A stretch of DNA of 64,000 nucleotides from Ichthyophthirius multifiliis (GCF_000220395.1 NW_004086431.1:1-64000); one strand, 5' to 3'. Positions 38,861-53,700 are shown, numbered from the stretch's first letter. Notes: a model not told the origin generated them from the sequence alone. Made by a program: numbers and translations.

Positions 38861-40043
38861 TCAATTTTAAAAGAAATTATTTTAAATTTGTCCATATATT
38901 CTTTATTATAATTAATTAAAGCTTTATTAATATTTCTCATATTAGCTCAGCTAACTTTTACTTCTTTACCTTTAATGAAAAGTGTTAATTTTATTTTTTT
39001 TATTTTCAGACGGATAAATTTATTAATTAAGTTATTATTTATATTCTATTTAATCTTTTTAAAAATGGGTAAATAGATTATCTTTTTTTTAATTATATAT
39101 AAATATAAATTTTATTTTATTAAAATATATTATTTACATTAATAATTTTAATCTTTTTTAAAAGTATAATTATTATTATTATTCATTATATTTTCTTTTT
39201 CATTATTGTAATAAAGGTTACAACTTTACTCATTATTATTGTCTTAATTTTAATTATTTTGATAGTAAAGTTATTAATTTTATTAATGTTGATTTAATTT
39301 ACTATCTTAAAATATTTAATTATTTTATTTATTATCCTTTTAATATTAATTATTATTACAATTATAATAAACTTAATATTAATTATTATAAAAGTCTTAC
39401 TATTTATTATAATTTTAAATATTATTTATGTCTTCTATTTATTAATTTTAAATGTTATTATTATTAAAAATCTATTAAAATTATTAATTGATCAAATTTT
39501 AACTATTATTTTCAAAATATGTTTACTCTGGTATTATGTAATTATCATTTTTTTGATTTTAAACTTAAAATGAATCCTGATTTAAAGAAGGAAAAATTTC
39601 CATTAGTTGTTAAGATTCTAGTTTATATATTTTATTTATATAAATATACATTATAATTTTTTACCTTCTGTTTTTTAATTATTATTTAATATGTTATTAT
39701 TATTTATTATTTTATTATTACTCAAATTTTTATTTTCTAAAATATTGAATAAAATTATTTAACCTTTATATTATATTTCTTTATTTTTTAAATAGTTTCC
39801 TTTTAATACAAGTATTTCCTTGTTAAAGTGTCTTCCGCATTCACAACAAAATATTTATTATTCTTTTAAGATAAATAAAACAAATATATATAATTTTTTT
39901 ATTAAAATACTTTGCATGCAACAATAAGTACAAATTAATGGAGAGTCTTTACAAATGCATAATTTATAATCATTTAAATCAGGAAAATTAAAACAGTTTT
40001 GATGGCAAAAAAAGCAAATGTTGGTAACTTATTAATAAATCAT
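38861..40043 (-). CDS. Cys-rich (putative zinc-binding) protein with long Asn/Gln-rich tail
   Basis: Four exons (39911-40043, 39665-39862, 39138-39617, 38861-39081) join to 343 codons plus TGA with introns of 48, 47 and 56 bp. The first 65 residues have a dense set of Cys/His: ICFFCHQNC, LCICKDSPLICTYCC and, after the first intron, IFCCECGRHF. The paired CxxC spacing suggests one or two bound zinc ions, as in RING-, B-box- or zinc-ribbon-like folds, but the order does not let me choose. The remaining 270 residues are Asn/Gln/Tyr-rich and probably disordered. The start MIYQQVTNI is the first Met. The neighbour at 40462 is head to head, about 420 bp away. Confidence 0.65.
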
Positions 40044-40461
40044 TTAATTTTTGTTATATAAAGAATTCTTTTTTTGTTTTATTAAATAAAATAATAATAT
40101 TATATTATATTATTTAATTTAATTTCATATTTTTTACAATTATGTTAATTTTTAGAGTGTTTTTTATTAACTAAAATTTAGAAAGTAATAAAAATAAATA
40201 AAAAGAATAATTATTTATATATTTGTTAAAATAAAAAAAAAAATGTATTATTAATAAAAAAATCGAAAAATAAAAACAATAAAAAATAAATAAAAAAATG
40301 TAAATTTTTTAAACATTTAAATATTAACATTAAAAAAATAAAATAAAAATTATTTATATTAATAAATAAACTTAAAAGAAAAATAAAAAAATAAAAAAAA
40401 AAATATACAAAATTTAAAATAAAAATTAAAAAAAATAAAATAAAAAAAATTATTAATATAA

Positions 40462-42145
40462 ATGAGTGAGTAAGAACAAGAAGATCATAAACCATAAACG
40501 ATAATAATTCCTTAAAAAGGGATGAAAAATCCTCTCGATTTTGTACAAACAACATCAAGTAAATTCCAAAAAGGGATATTTACATCACATATAAACCCAA
40601 GTGATACCGAAAGTGAAAGTGAAGATGAAGGAGGATTAGTAAAAAAATAAAATTAATTTCAAAATAAAAGATAGTGTTAATCAAAATATAATTCGCATAG
40701 TAAATTAGAAGAGCTAAAATAAATATTAAACACCACGAAAATATAGTTAAATATATCTAAAATAAATGAAGAATTGCTAATTTTGTAATTTAATGAACTT
40801 CTAACATATATAACTAAAACATTTATAAATATAGATCAAAATATTATAGATTCTTTATATTTAAACGAAGATTTCAATATTTTATATTAAACAATTATTT
40901 TATAAAAGGATGATTTCTAGTATTTTTATAAAAAAAAACTTAATAACGTTAATTATGTAAGAAAAAAATTAGTTTTGATATATATATATATATATATAAT
41001 ATTTTAATTAAAATATATATATATATACTAAATAAATAAATTAAATAGAGTATATAAGAATAAATAATAAAAGCATAATATTTAGTAGAAAAAACTATAT
41101 AAATATTCTAATAAAATTAAAAATAGTTTTCATCTAATTATCTTGATAATTTATGTTGTATAAATGAAATAACAGCGAAAAAATAATAATTGGAAGAAAA
41201 TTAAATATAAATTTAATAAATTAGTAAAAATAATATTAATTCTTGTAATCAAATTGAAGATAATGAAGAATATATAGACAAAATATAAAAATTAGAATTA
41301 GAAAACAAACATTTGTAGATTTCTTTGTAAAATTTAAATGAATAATATCAAACACTTAATTAAAAAATGATAAATTTGAAATTTAAGAAGCTAAGATTCA
41401 TGAATTGACATTATTATTTTAAAAGAATAAAAATTTAATTAATATTGATAATGAAGAGTTATTAAATTAAAATTTTTAAGAAAGAAATAATCTACTTTAA
41501 AATTTAAATAAACTTTAAAAATAAAATAAAGCACTTTTAAATTAAAATAATAATTTAAAAAAATCGTAATTAATTCTATATTTTAAAAGTTGATTTTTAT
41601 TTTTATTTTATTTTTTGAAAAAAAAAAAAAAAAAAAAAAAAGTATTTAAGTATTTAATGAAGCAAATATAAAATTAGAAAAAAACTAGAATTAGAAATTG
41701 TAAATAATAATTTTTTACAATAAATAGAAAAATTAGATAAAAGTTAAGATATAATATAATAAATGTAGAATTAAATTCTAGATTTAAATTAGGAAATTGC
41801 TAATTTGAAAGTATAAAATGAAGAATTAATTTTAAAATGTGAAGATAATAATTACAATTAAAATAGCTTTATTAATAATGCTGGAAATTTAGAATAAGAA
41901 TTTGAAGAATAATAGATATAATAATAAGAAAATTGGAAAATAAATATTATTTAGGCAAAATCCTTTCTACTAGATGAAAAAAATAAGGCAGAAAATGAAA
42001 AAGAGCAAATATTTTAATAATTAATTACAATAGAATAATAAAAAGAATAACTTAAATTATAAAATGAATCACTTATTTGTGAAAATAATAGTTTTAAATA
42101 AACATACAAAGCAGTAGAAAAATAGTTTAAAGAGTATATTTAAAA

Positions 42146-42203
<58 letters not shown>

Positions 42204-45200
42204 CTGTTAAAGAAAGAGATTTATTAAAATAATAATAAACACATGCAGTTGAATAATAAAAAAAGTTAATTGAATTGGAAAGCTTAATTTATCAATATTC
42301 TCAATAATTGGATACTTTATAAAAAGAAAAATAAGAGTATGAAGAGAAATATTAATAAATTTCAAAATCTTATTTTGATATTGAATTTTAATTATCTTCA
42401 AACAATTAAATTTGCAGTTAAAATAAAATTGATTTAGAATATTCTGAATCAATTTTAATTTAAAATTTTGATGCAAAATCTTAAGTTTTTTAATAAATAT
42501 TAGAACTTCAAAACAAATTGGAATAATAAATACAAATTAATCAACAAATTGAATAATAAAAATAATAAATTTCAGATGAAAATATTTCTTTTAAACAAAC
42601 ATATAAAAATATTGAGAAACAACTAAAGGTATTTTTTTTCTTTTTATATTAATTTTAATTATTATTTTATTTTTAAATAAAATAAATAGAAAACCCTTAA
42701 AGAAAAAGATAATTTATAATTATAAATAGAATAAGTCAACTCTGGAATATTAGATCCTAATATAACAAGTACTTATCAATAAATACAAAAAGAATATTAA
42801 GAATTATAAAAGAAATATAATGATTTATAATAATAATTGAATTAATTAAAATAAGAATCTGAAATGAATAAATTAAGTTAAATTTTCGATGGTTAATTAT
42901 AAAAATCTTAATTAATTGAAGAAAAATAAGTTTTAGAATCTGAAAAAGAAGAAATATTAAAACAATTGAAAGATATTTTATTTGAAAAAGAAGAAATAGA
43001 AAAATAAAAATAAAAAATTTAATAAGAAAATTCTGAATTTTAATCTACTTTTAAATCATTTTAAAAATAATTTAAAGTAAAAATTTATAAAAAATATATG
43101 AGAATAAACAATTATTATTATTTTATTTATTTATATAAAAAATAAACAAAGAAAACTATAGCAGAAAGAGATTAGCTTTTAAAAGAAAAATAATTATAAG
43201 AGCAAGAATAAAATGAAAAAGATTAATAAATATAATAACTTTAAAATAATTTAAATTAATTGAAAAATTAAGAAAATGAAGGTGATTTTAATAACTAAAT
43301 AATAAACAAGAAATTACAATCTTAATATTAAGATTAAATCGAGTAGTTAAATTTTGAAAAAAATTAAATACAAGAACAATTAGGAGAATTAAAATATGAA
43401 TATTTAAATATTTAAAACAAATTCGATAATATAAAAGAAGATGTAATTTAATAGGGATTAAATAAAGAAAAAAATCCGAATTCTGAATAGGAAATGAAGA
43501 AACTTTTGGAAGAAATCGAATTAATTAATAAGGAAAAAATAATTGTTGAAAGTGAAGTTAAAGGAATTAAAAGTTCTTATAAAAATATTGAAAAATAATT
43601 CAAAAAGACTGTAAAAGAAAGAGATGAATATAAGTATTAATTATTTATTTTTTAATTTTTTTTTTTTTTTTTTTTCTTTTTTTGTAAAATGTAAAGAAAT
43701 GAAAATTTGAAATTAAAAGAAGAATTAAATAAAAATGAAGTAAAAGACGAAAATTTATAAAAATAATTGAATTTTGCTTTGCAAGAAAAAGCTGAAGATG
43801 ATTCTTCCATATTTAAGACTTTTGAAAAATAATTTAAAGTAAAAATTTAATAAAAGAAATTGTTTAAATTTTTTTTAAAAGAATGCAATTAAAGAAAATG
43901 AATAATTAAAATAAATAATAAAATAATTATAAAGTAATAATTAATAAATTGATAAAGACAAAGATTATAAAAGCTTATATGAAAATATATTAAATGAATA
44001 TGAATAATATAAATAATATATATAATTATAAATAAAAGAATTATAAGGAATAAACATTAATGATTAATTAAATAATAATAATATATAAAATATTGAGGAT
44101 GCAAATCATCAAATAAATTAATAAATGGAAGATAAAGACAATTAATTTTAAAACGAAAAAAAGTTTATAAATAAACGATTAAAAATATAGAAAAATAATT
44201 CAAAAATTTAATAAAAGAAAAAGAAGAATAATAAAAATATATTTAAAATTTAGAAAAATATAAAAAATTTTATGAATAAGAAATAAAATTTATTTAAGAA
44301 GATGAAGATTTTAATATAAATCCTTTATAAAAATATTAAGAAAAAATACTAAATTTAGCAGAAGATAATTAATAAAATAATTATAATCAAAAACAATTAT
44401 CTATTGAAAAATATGAATAAAAAATATAATAACTAAGTGAAGAAATTATATATTTAAAAAGCTAACTATAGAAATAATAGCAAAACAATAAAGTTCAAAA
44501 TGTATAAAAAGATATAAAAGAAGAACAATAATAATCTTAGACAGTAATAATATTACAAAATCAAATAAAACTATTACAACTTTAGATTAAAAACTAAAAA
44601 TAATTAACAGAATAATATTAAGAAGAAAATACATAATTTAAAGAATTAAAATTTGAAAATTAATTAAGTTAAATAAAAGATTAGTAATTGAAAAAGTTAT
44701 AAATGTAAATAGAAAATTAATAAAATTAAATCGAATAATATAATCAAAAACTATAAATAAAAGATAAAAAGAATTAAGAAAAAGAAAAAATATTAGAAGA
44801 TTTAATTAAAGAGTTAGAATAAAAAACATTAGAACAAAAAAAGAAATGGAACGATTTTTAAATCATAATAATAAAATAATTATATAAGAATTAGAATAAA
44901 AAATTGAAGAACTACAATTAGAAAATAAAATATTAGAATAGTATAAACAATAGAACGAAATGTTAAGAAAAAAGTGTGAAATTATTGAATAAACGTAAAA
45001 AGAAATAATCGAAAAAAAAGAAGTTCTAAATAAAAAATGGAAAGAAAAATAAGAAAAAGCTGAGAAAGAAATAAATGATTTAAAAAAAATCAATAAAAAA
45101 ATAAATGATGAGAATAAAGTATTAAAAAGCCAAAATTCTAATATTGTTTAAGATCTTGATTTATTAATTTAATAATAAGATACCTTTATTTAAAATTAAC

Positions 45201-46600
45201 TACCTTATTTAAATATTAATGCATAAAAATAAAGCCAGCCTGAATAACAATTAGATATAAAAAATAAAATAAATTAACTTTAGTAAAAAATACTTTTTTT
45301 TAATGAAATTTAAAAATAAGAAATCCCTGAATAACAAATAAATAATAACTAATAAAATATTGAATAATAATTATAAAATATAGTTATTTAAAAAAAATAA
45401 GATTTTCATAAAAAAGTATCCTCTGCTCAAAAAAAAAGACCTTAGAAATTTTCTAATAATTAATACTAAACATAATTTCGTAAAAAAGGTTAATATAGCC
45501 TTGATATTTTAGGAAATTAATAAAATCTAGTAATAAATTAAACTCTTAGCAATAAAATTGAATAAAACCCTAGTATTTCTAGCTTATAAAATAGTTTTTA
45601 GAGTTAAATTAATGACTAAAATACTTTAGATTAATTGTACATTAATTGTATATAGAGAAGTAAAAATTTACTTCATAAAAATGAAAGTTTATTATATACT
45701 TTGAAAAACGCGAAACTTTAAGAAACTTATGATAAAAATCTCCAAAGAACAGCAAATAAAAGTAAATAAACAATTGAAAATTTCCAAGAAGAAGAAAAAG
45801 AAAAAAAGCCAATCTTAAACTCTGATTTTTATCGATAATCTGCTGAACCAAAGTCTTTCTTTTAAGAACACAAAAGAGATTTATTAGGAAAAAAGAAATA
45901 AGCAGAAATCTATAATAATTAAAAACAAATAGAGGTTATAAGTAGAATGCTTGAAAAAAGAGCACAAACAACTAATACAAGTCCTAAATAAAAATAAATA
46001 TAATAATAAAAATAATAGAGAAATGAAACAAAAATAGACTTAAATAATCTATTATTAGCATATAATTAGTAAATAAATGATAAAAATAGTTACATTAAGC
46101 CTTTAAAAACTAGCTTTTAATAATAATAGTTAATAATAATTAAATATGAAGGAGAATATTTAAGAAAAATGAGACATGGAACAGGTTGCTGTTATTATTC
46201 AAATAATTATATTTATGAAGGAGAATGGAAATCTGGAAAAAGAAATGGATATGGAATTCTTAAAGATGAGTTTGGAATCGATATTTATAATGGAGAATGG
46301 CAAAATGATTTATATAATGGATAAGGAAGGTTAAGAAATTAAAATGTTTGTTATTAAAATTATATTGATTTTAAAAATTTATCCGAAAAAGAATTTTCTT
46401 CTTGTTAGTTTTATACTGGAAACTTTTTAAATGGGGTTATGCATGGACATGGAACACTCATATTTTGTAATAATGATAAATTTATTGGAATTTTTTAATC
46501 TGGAAAAGTTCACGGGGAAGGTGCTTATTATATTCATTAGGGTTTATGTATTAAAGGAATATGGCAAAATTCTAAACTTGTTTAATAATTTTAGACTTGA
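40462..46600 (+). CDS. Giant modular coiled-coil protein with C-terminal MORN repeats
   Basis: A long gene starting MSEQEQEDHKPQ, with introns including 40948-41048, 41589-41688, 42134-42201, 42629-42689, 43077-43151, 43634-43696 and 43839-43881. About residues 20-160 are a non-repetitive head with an acidic patch (DTESESEDEGG). From 41.2 to 45.1 kb it is coiled coil built of recurring modules, each marked by a motif of the type F/Y-K-x2-x-K-Q-F-K (QTYKAVEKQFK, QTYKNIEKQLK, STFKSFQKQFK, SSYKNIEKQFK, IFKTFEKQFK, QTIKNIEKQFK) followed by x-KERD-type sequence. A Ser/Asn/Gln-rich linker follows. The last 150 residues hold about five MORN repeats (YEGEYLRKMRHGTG, YEGEWKSGKRNGYG, YNGEWQNDLYNGQG, GNFLNGVMHGHG, GIFQSGKVHGEG). 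MORN proteins often bind membranes or scaffold the cortex and cilium. One apparent 1-base frame slip at 41363 is discussed under findings. Confidence 0.75.
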
Positions 46601-47424
46601 TTTTTATTTTATTTTTATGATATTTTTTTTTTTTAATTTTTTCATTTTATATTTATTATGTGGATTACTTACTTTTTAGATTTTATTCTTTTATATTATA
46701 AATATATAATATATATTTATTAATTTTGTATCTATTATGTAAATATATAATTAAAATAAATATATGTAAACATGTGTATATTTTATATTGTAAAAATTTT
46801 ATTAAGAAATAAATTTATTTCACATATATTTTTTTGGTAACTATTTTATACATTTTATATCTGATAATATATATTTAATGTGAATATAAAAGTTATTTTT
46901 AGTATTTTAAAATAGGTGTAATTAGTATTATTAATAACAGGTTTTATTAATATTTTACTAAATATATTTTTTTATGACATTTAGACAATAAGTTAAATAG
47001 TTGATTTTACACTTTTCTTTAATGAGTTTTTTTTGGAATTTTAATTTTCTTTTTTATTAATATTATTTTGTGATGATACTAGTTGTAATTAATTACATTA
47101 ATTTTATATTAGTTTTTACAATATTTATTAAATTCTCCTCTCTTTTATTATTTTAGGAGTTTTGAATTATAAAATAAAATGTATATTTTTTTATTATTAA
47201 TAAGTTTTATTTTCGAACAAATAAAATAAAATATTTTTTATTTAATTTTTATTTTTTAACTAAATATTTTATTATTTTTAATTTTTTTATAATAAATAAT
47301 ATTGTTCAAGAAAATATTTTTTTAAAATAATAAAAATTAAAAATTAATAAAATAAAAATATAATTATAAATTTTAAAAATAAAATTTAAATATAAAAAAT
47401 ATTTAAAACATATAAAATAATAGT
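46601..47424. other. Intergenic, nothing recognised
   Basis: About 0.8 kb of AT-rich spacer between two plus-strand genes. Confidence 0.5.
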
Positions 47425-50056
47425 ATGATTGATAAAACATAAAGTTAATAAAATTTATAGGATGATTTAAATAAATAATTTAAATACAGCAATACAAAAG
47501 TACCTACAGATACAAATTGGATATTTCCATTTGTAATAACATTATCATTAGCTTTAACTATCGGTATATTTTAAATGATAAAAGGAAATCCAGATAAATT
47601 ATCACATCCATACGATCCTGACTAAAGATAATGTGGAAAAGGTTCTCTTGAACGATATCCTTATATATATTTTGTAACACCAGATAAAGATTATTTATAT
47701 AGAAATGTTTGCGTATAGGAATGTCCATAAGTATAAGGGCAACCGAGTCCAAATAGTAAATTAAAATGTGCAGTTAATTCAATTGTAAAAGATTGTAAAT
47801 TAAATATGGGAATATTAAATAAAAATAAAGGTTTAGATAAATCAAATTAAATCATTATTTATGATAGTGTTATATTTTTTAATCGACTATGTATGCCTAC
47901 TAATACAAATTATTATTATTTAATTAAAAATTCTGTAATTATGAATAAAATAGAATTAATTATAAATGATTTATTATAAAATGTTTATTTTTTCTTAATT
48001 TTTGCTTTTTTAGGAATTTTTATAGGGTTTTTAATTATTTTTTATTATTTTTATTAATTTTTTATTATTTTTTAATTTATTTTTATTTTTTAAGCTATTT
48101 CATTAAATATTTAATATAATTTGAAGTTAGATATACTTTTATTGGATTTTTTATATGTTCGAGTATTGGTAGCCTATTTTTTGGGTTCATTTTATTTCAA
48201 AAATTTAGTAGCCAAACTAGTATAAAGGAACCGTAACCAAAATCATTTTATTATATAAACAAATTAATATATAAAGTGATATAACTAAAACAACTGAATC
48301 TTAAAATATAATAAAATTAAGTGTTGATAATGAAAATTCCATGTGGCTATTATAATTAATTTTTTCATTTTATTGTTTTGCTTATTTTTTAGTATCTGTT
48401 TATGAAATTTTGCAAAGTTATTCAGATATTTACATGGAATTATTTATACTTGATGTAATAATTTACATAATTATATATATAAATATATAAAAATTACTTA
48501 ATAATAATTTTTAATTTTTTTTCTGTAATTATTTTTTAATATAAATATAAAAATAAATGGATAAATAATATATTATCTTAAAATATTTATTAATTAATAT
48601 ATTAATAAAAAATAATAAATTATAAAATAAAAAAATAAAATAAATATATATAATAAAAAAAATAAATATAAATATATATATTTATTAATATATATATTTA
48701 TATATATATATGTATATATTTTTTTATATATTAAAAAAGTAAGTTACCAAAAATTTTAAATAAAACTTTTGCTCTTAGGAATCTATCTATTTTTTCTAAT
48801 TTTTTTTTTATGATATTTTTTAGTTTTTTTTTATTTTAAATTAATATTATTTCTAATTCTGATATTGTATTTGATGATTCAACATAACCTTTTTAAAATT
48901 CAGAGATTACTTTTTTATAAATTTTTTATATGATATATATATCATTTGTTTTTATATGGATATTTTCTTTTATAATTTAAGCTTCTGAATATATTACAAT
49001 ATATTATTCTAGTTTATTCTTACTTGAGAGGAAATAATTTCAATTAATAACTATATAATATATTTTAAAAGAAATATTTATTTTTAGATTCGGGACATTA
49101 CTTAAATGTAAAAATAAAAAATAAAAATATTAAATAATAATATAAAAAAAAATTAAAAAATAAAATAAAAAAAGCATCTTTATTAATTTTATTTTTTGAT
49201 CCTTTCAGAACTTTATTCGAAAAAATAGATGTAATAATTTTTAATTTCAAATATAAATTAATATTTTTTTTTAATAAATAGACTTATTATGATTAGAATA
49301 TAAATTTAGGGAATAAAAATCGCATTCTTTAATCTATATCAAGCTTCCATTAAAAATATACAAAATCGATAACTAAATATGGATATATTAAAGTACAAAT
49401 TAATAATTATACATAATATTGATAAAATTAAGGTTATTTTTGAATCATAAAGCTTCATATAAGGAGGATTATCAATTTAAAAGTCAATAATTGATAAAAA
49501 TATTCTATTTGAAAATTTATTAGAATGTGGTGAAACATTTGAAAACAAAGGAACATTAACAATTTCGTTAATAAATTCTTTTATTTTTTATATTTTAATG
49601 ATTATTTTAAATAATGATAATGTTTTTAATAAAATAACACCGACAGTCGTAAAAATATGATTTTTTATTAAAAATAAATTGTTTATTTTTTAGTTTGTTC
49701 TTTTTATGACATTTATTATTACTATTTTTTATATGAATATGTATGGAACAATATACGGAAGCATTATTTTAACTTTTTAAATTTATTAAAATATATAGTA
49801 AGAATAAATAAAGTAATAAGAACATAATAATTATAACTAATATTAAGAATATTATAACTAAGAATAATAAAGCAATATAGAATCTTAAAATAAAGATTAA
49901 TCTTAATAAAATATATTGTCTTTAGATTAATAATAAAAAGAATTAAAAAATTAATTTTATGTATATTTATTATAAAAAAAAAAAAATGTTTTTTTAATTA
50001 TATATAAAATTAAAAAGTAACTTTAACATTGGATATTGAATTAATTACAATATTGA
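47425..50056 (+). CDS. Choline-transporter-like protein (CTL/SLC44 family), exon structure partly unresolved
   Basis: The N-terminus is typical of CTL proteins: a polar leader, a first helix (WIFPFVITLSLALTIGIF) followed by KGNPDKLSHPYDPDQRQCG, then a large extracellular loop with YIYFVTPDKDY, CVQECPQ and NRLCMPT. Further exons give NVYFFLIFAFLGIFIG, then, after an intron at about 48016-48102, YTFIGFFICSSIGSLFFG, then SMWLLQLIFSFYCFAYFLVS, and later IFYMIYISFVFIWIFSF, which resembles the CTL helix with W and the following Tyr. Segments near 49370 (KYGYIKVQINN) and 49690 (FVLFMTFIITIFYM) fit the family's C-terminal part, then a Gln/Asn-rich tail ends near 50056. Two joins between 48457 and 48780 and one near 49420 could not be fixed in phase. 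The family moves choline or related amines across membranes. Confidence 0.6.
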
Positions 50057-50719
50057 ATTTAAAAAAAAAAAAATACTTAATAAATAAAAAGTAATAAAAA
50101 GAAAATATATTTTTGTATAAATATATAGGAAATTTAAAATAAATAGTTTATTTAATGTTTTAAAAATAATTTTATATTTGTTATAAATTTTTAATATTTA
50201 AATGTATATAAACAATATGATAAAAATAAATAAAAATTGTATAAATAAAAAAATTAAAATAATATAAATATTTAAATTTTATATATTTAATTTAATTTAA
50301 TTTAATTTAATTTAATTTAATTTAAATTATGATTTAGTTTCATATAATTTGATCTATTCTAATTTTAATTAATTTATTAAAATTTGATTTAATAAAAATA
50401 TGAATTTTTTTTATTAAATTTAATTTAATTTATTAATTTTTAATTTAATTTAATTAAATATAATTTAATATAATGAATTTTTTTTTTAATATATTCATAA
50501 TATTCTTTCATTTTATAATTTTTCGTTTTATAATATATTTATTTAATTTTATTTTAATTATTTTAAAACAATTTTAAAAATTAAAATATCTTTTTTTAAA
50601 AGTATATTTTTTTAATTATTTTTGTCCATAAAAATAAAATAAAATTTAAAATACTAGATTATCTTTAAGAATAATTATAAAAATAATTAAAAAAAAAAAT
50701 CTATTAATAATATAAACAT
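50057..50719. other. Intergenic with pentamer repeat
   Basis: AT-rich spacer. It contains the second (TTTAA)n array and related degenerate copies to about 50460. Confidence 0.5.
50285..50326. repeat. (TTTAA)n pentanucleotide repeat
   Basis: About eight tandem TTTAA copies, the same unit as the array at 9361-9414, followed by imperfect copies. Confidence 0.85.
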
Positions 50720-53700
50720 ATGTATAAAATCAATTTAATAGAAGCAATTTTTAATAAATGGTAAAAATTATCTGATCAAATAATATTTGATATTAAATTA
50801 TCAGTGCCTAAAAATGGAATAATTGAACTTAATCGACAATATGTGAATACATCAAAGAATATTTTAGATAAATTTATTTATGGTTTTGAGGAAATGTGTT
50901 AATAATTTGAAGAAATAACATGTTTATATGAAGAAAAAGATATATAATATATGCAATTATTCAAAGAAACATTAAATAGTATCTTATTAACGTCAAAATA
51001 TTTATTATATAATCATTTTTAGTGTTTTACAAATAATTTATAATATATGAATCATTTATAATTTCCTATAGATAATAATTTAGTATCTAATATTGAAATA
51101 AAAGATAGATTAGATAATTAATTTAATAATATAAAAGATATTAAAGGGTTAATAAATGAAGATTTAAATAAAAAATAAAGTTTTAAAAATGATATATAAA
51201 ATGATGAAAAATAATAAAAAAAATTTAAAAAATTCCTTATTAAAAGAATATTCAAATTCAAACTAATAATTTTAAGAAGTCCTTAAATAAAAAGAAAAAA
51301 TTTAAATTTGAAGGAATCTAAAGCTGATTAATTCCTTAAATCTTAAATTGAAATAATGTAATAATATTTTTCTAAGGAATAACTTTATATTAAAAGATTT
51401 GAAGAATGTATTTTTTTTTATTTTTTTTATTTTTTTTTTCTATATATTTTTTTTCTTTTTTCTATCTTTTAAGAATCTAATAATGTTATAAAAAGCTTTA
51501 GTTACTTATAAGAAGATAACGATATTTCATATATAAATAAAAATATTAATAACTAAAAAAAAAATATACAAAGAAGTTTAGTATTTGATAAAAAAGATGT
51601 TTAATAATAAATAACATAGGTATTTTATTTATATTTTAATTTTATTTCATTTTGTAAATGTAGACTATTTTATTAGGTTGTGATATATAAACATTTGAAG
51701 ATAATATATATTATTAAAGTATAAAAATAAATGAATATGAACTGAAAATTGCTTAATAATAATAGGAATTTTAGTAAAAAGAATAAATTCTAAACTAAGA
51801 ATTATAATCATTATTAAATAAAATATAATAATAAAATTTAGAAAAAAAAGGTTAAAAATAAAAAATTTAATTTATTTCTTAATCTAATATTTCGAAATAA
51901 AATAAAAACGAATTTTTCGCTTAAAAATAAGATAGTTTTAATCTTATTTTATCTTAAAATTTAAAAGAAGATAGAAATAAAATTAGTAAATAAAAAATTG
52001 AAAATAATTCTTTTTTAAATATAAATGAATAATCATAAAGTCTTTAGCCTAATTTTTAAAATAATTCTTTATAATAAAGCCAAAATATTATTAGGAAATA
52101 AACAAATGAGGAATTTCTAAATAATATATAGAGTAGTTAAGTCATTATAATAGAAAGTAATACTTTTAATTCTCCGATTTTAAGCTTTTAGGGTAAATAT
52201 AGGGAAACAGATATTTTAAAAAATAGTGTAATAAATAAAGAAAAATCAAAAGAAATATTCGATAAATAAATTATTTTTGAAGAAAAAAATTAATAAAAAA
52301 ATGACTTTTCTTCTTAAAAAAAATAAGAAAATACTTAAATTTTAACAGAAGATAATTTTTCTTTTGATAATGAGGAAAATAATGCTAATTTTAATAATAA
52401 AAATAATTAATTTATATTAAAAAAAAATGTAAGTTTAAATTTATAAAATTCTTAAAAAAAAAATTTTATTTGAATAAAAAAACTAATTTATCGCAAACAA
52501 ATTTAAAAATTAATTAAATAATAGAAGAAACAAATAAAGATAAAAACTAATAAATAAACATAAAAGAAATACTTAACGACTTTCAAATAACTGAAAAAGA
52601 GGAAAAAAAATAAGCTAATACTATTTTAGAAGTTCTTAATGATTATATAAATATCAAAAGACCATAAATTATAAAAAATATGTATTAAATAATTTTATAA
52701 GAAAAAGATTTCGAATTATAATAAGAAGAAGTCAATAATTTAACAAAAAGACCAATTTAAAAATTAAAAGATATTAAATAAATTAATTCTTCGTAAAAAA
52801 ATTATAACAAATTATTAGTCCTTAATACTCATTTAAATATTAATAAATTAATAATACTTAAAAGTTATTTAAATAAAATGAATTTAAAAGTCTACCTTAA
52901 AAAAAAATATAGAATAAAAAGATATTAATAGTCCTTAAAAGTCTTTTTAATAATAATAATAATTACGATTTTCAGAAAATAAATAGTATTTAAATAATTT
53001 ATAGATTCAAAAAAGTAGAACTTAAAAAAATAAAAATAACAACGTTTCTTTTTATAAAGAAAAACAATTATAAAATAGAAATCCCAATTAACAAGATATT
53101 AAATATATTATAAATAAGAAATAAAATATTGCTAATAATACTTTCTTTTCTTAAAACTAAAAAAGCTTTTAAGCTGAATAAAATAATGTTGCTGATTTTA
53201 AAAATAATTATAAATCAAAAAAAAATTCTTCTAATTTTAGAAATTTTAAATTTAATGCTTTAAGTAATAGTCCTTTAAAATTTTAAAAATAAAATATTTA
53301 TATTAGTAATGATTTTAATTAAATTAAGTAATTTTTTTTTTTTTTTATAGAAAAAAATAAGATATTTATTTTTTTTAAAAAAAAAGAAAAATATATTGTC
53401 ATTTATATAAATATGGCTATGATTTAAATATAATTAAAAATAATTAAATTTTAATTGATTTTTAAGGAAATAATGAATAATAAAAATAAATATAAGATTT
53501 ACTTTAAAAAGATTTAAACTAAGTTTAGTTTGATGAATTTTAAAATGATTTTCAATAAATTTTAAACTTTCATAATAAATGTGGCAAATAATGTATTCAT
53601 TTGAAAAGGTTTTATGATTTTATAGGGTTTAATAAAGATAATCAAAAATAAATTTTATATTCAAAATTTGAAACTAATACATTAAATAATAAAGATAATG

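Noticed and set aside
42143-42200. TA run as an independent repeat locus
   Set aside because: It lies wholly within the intron 42134-42201 of the MORN gene, like several other intronic TA runs.
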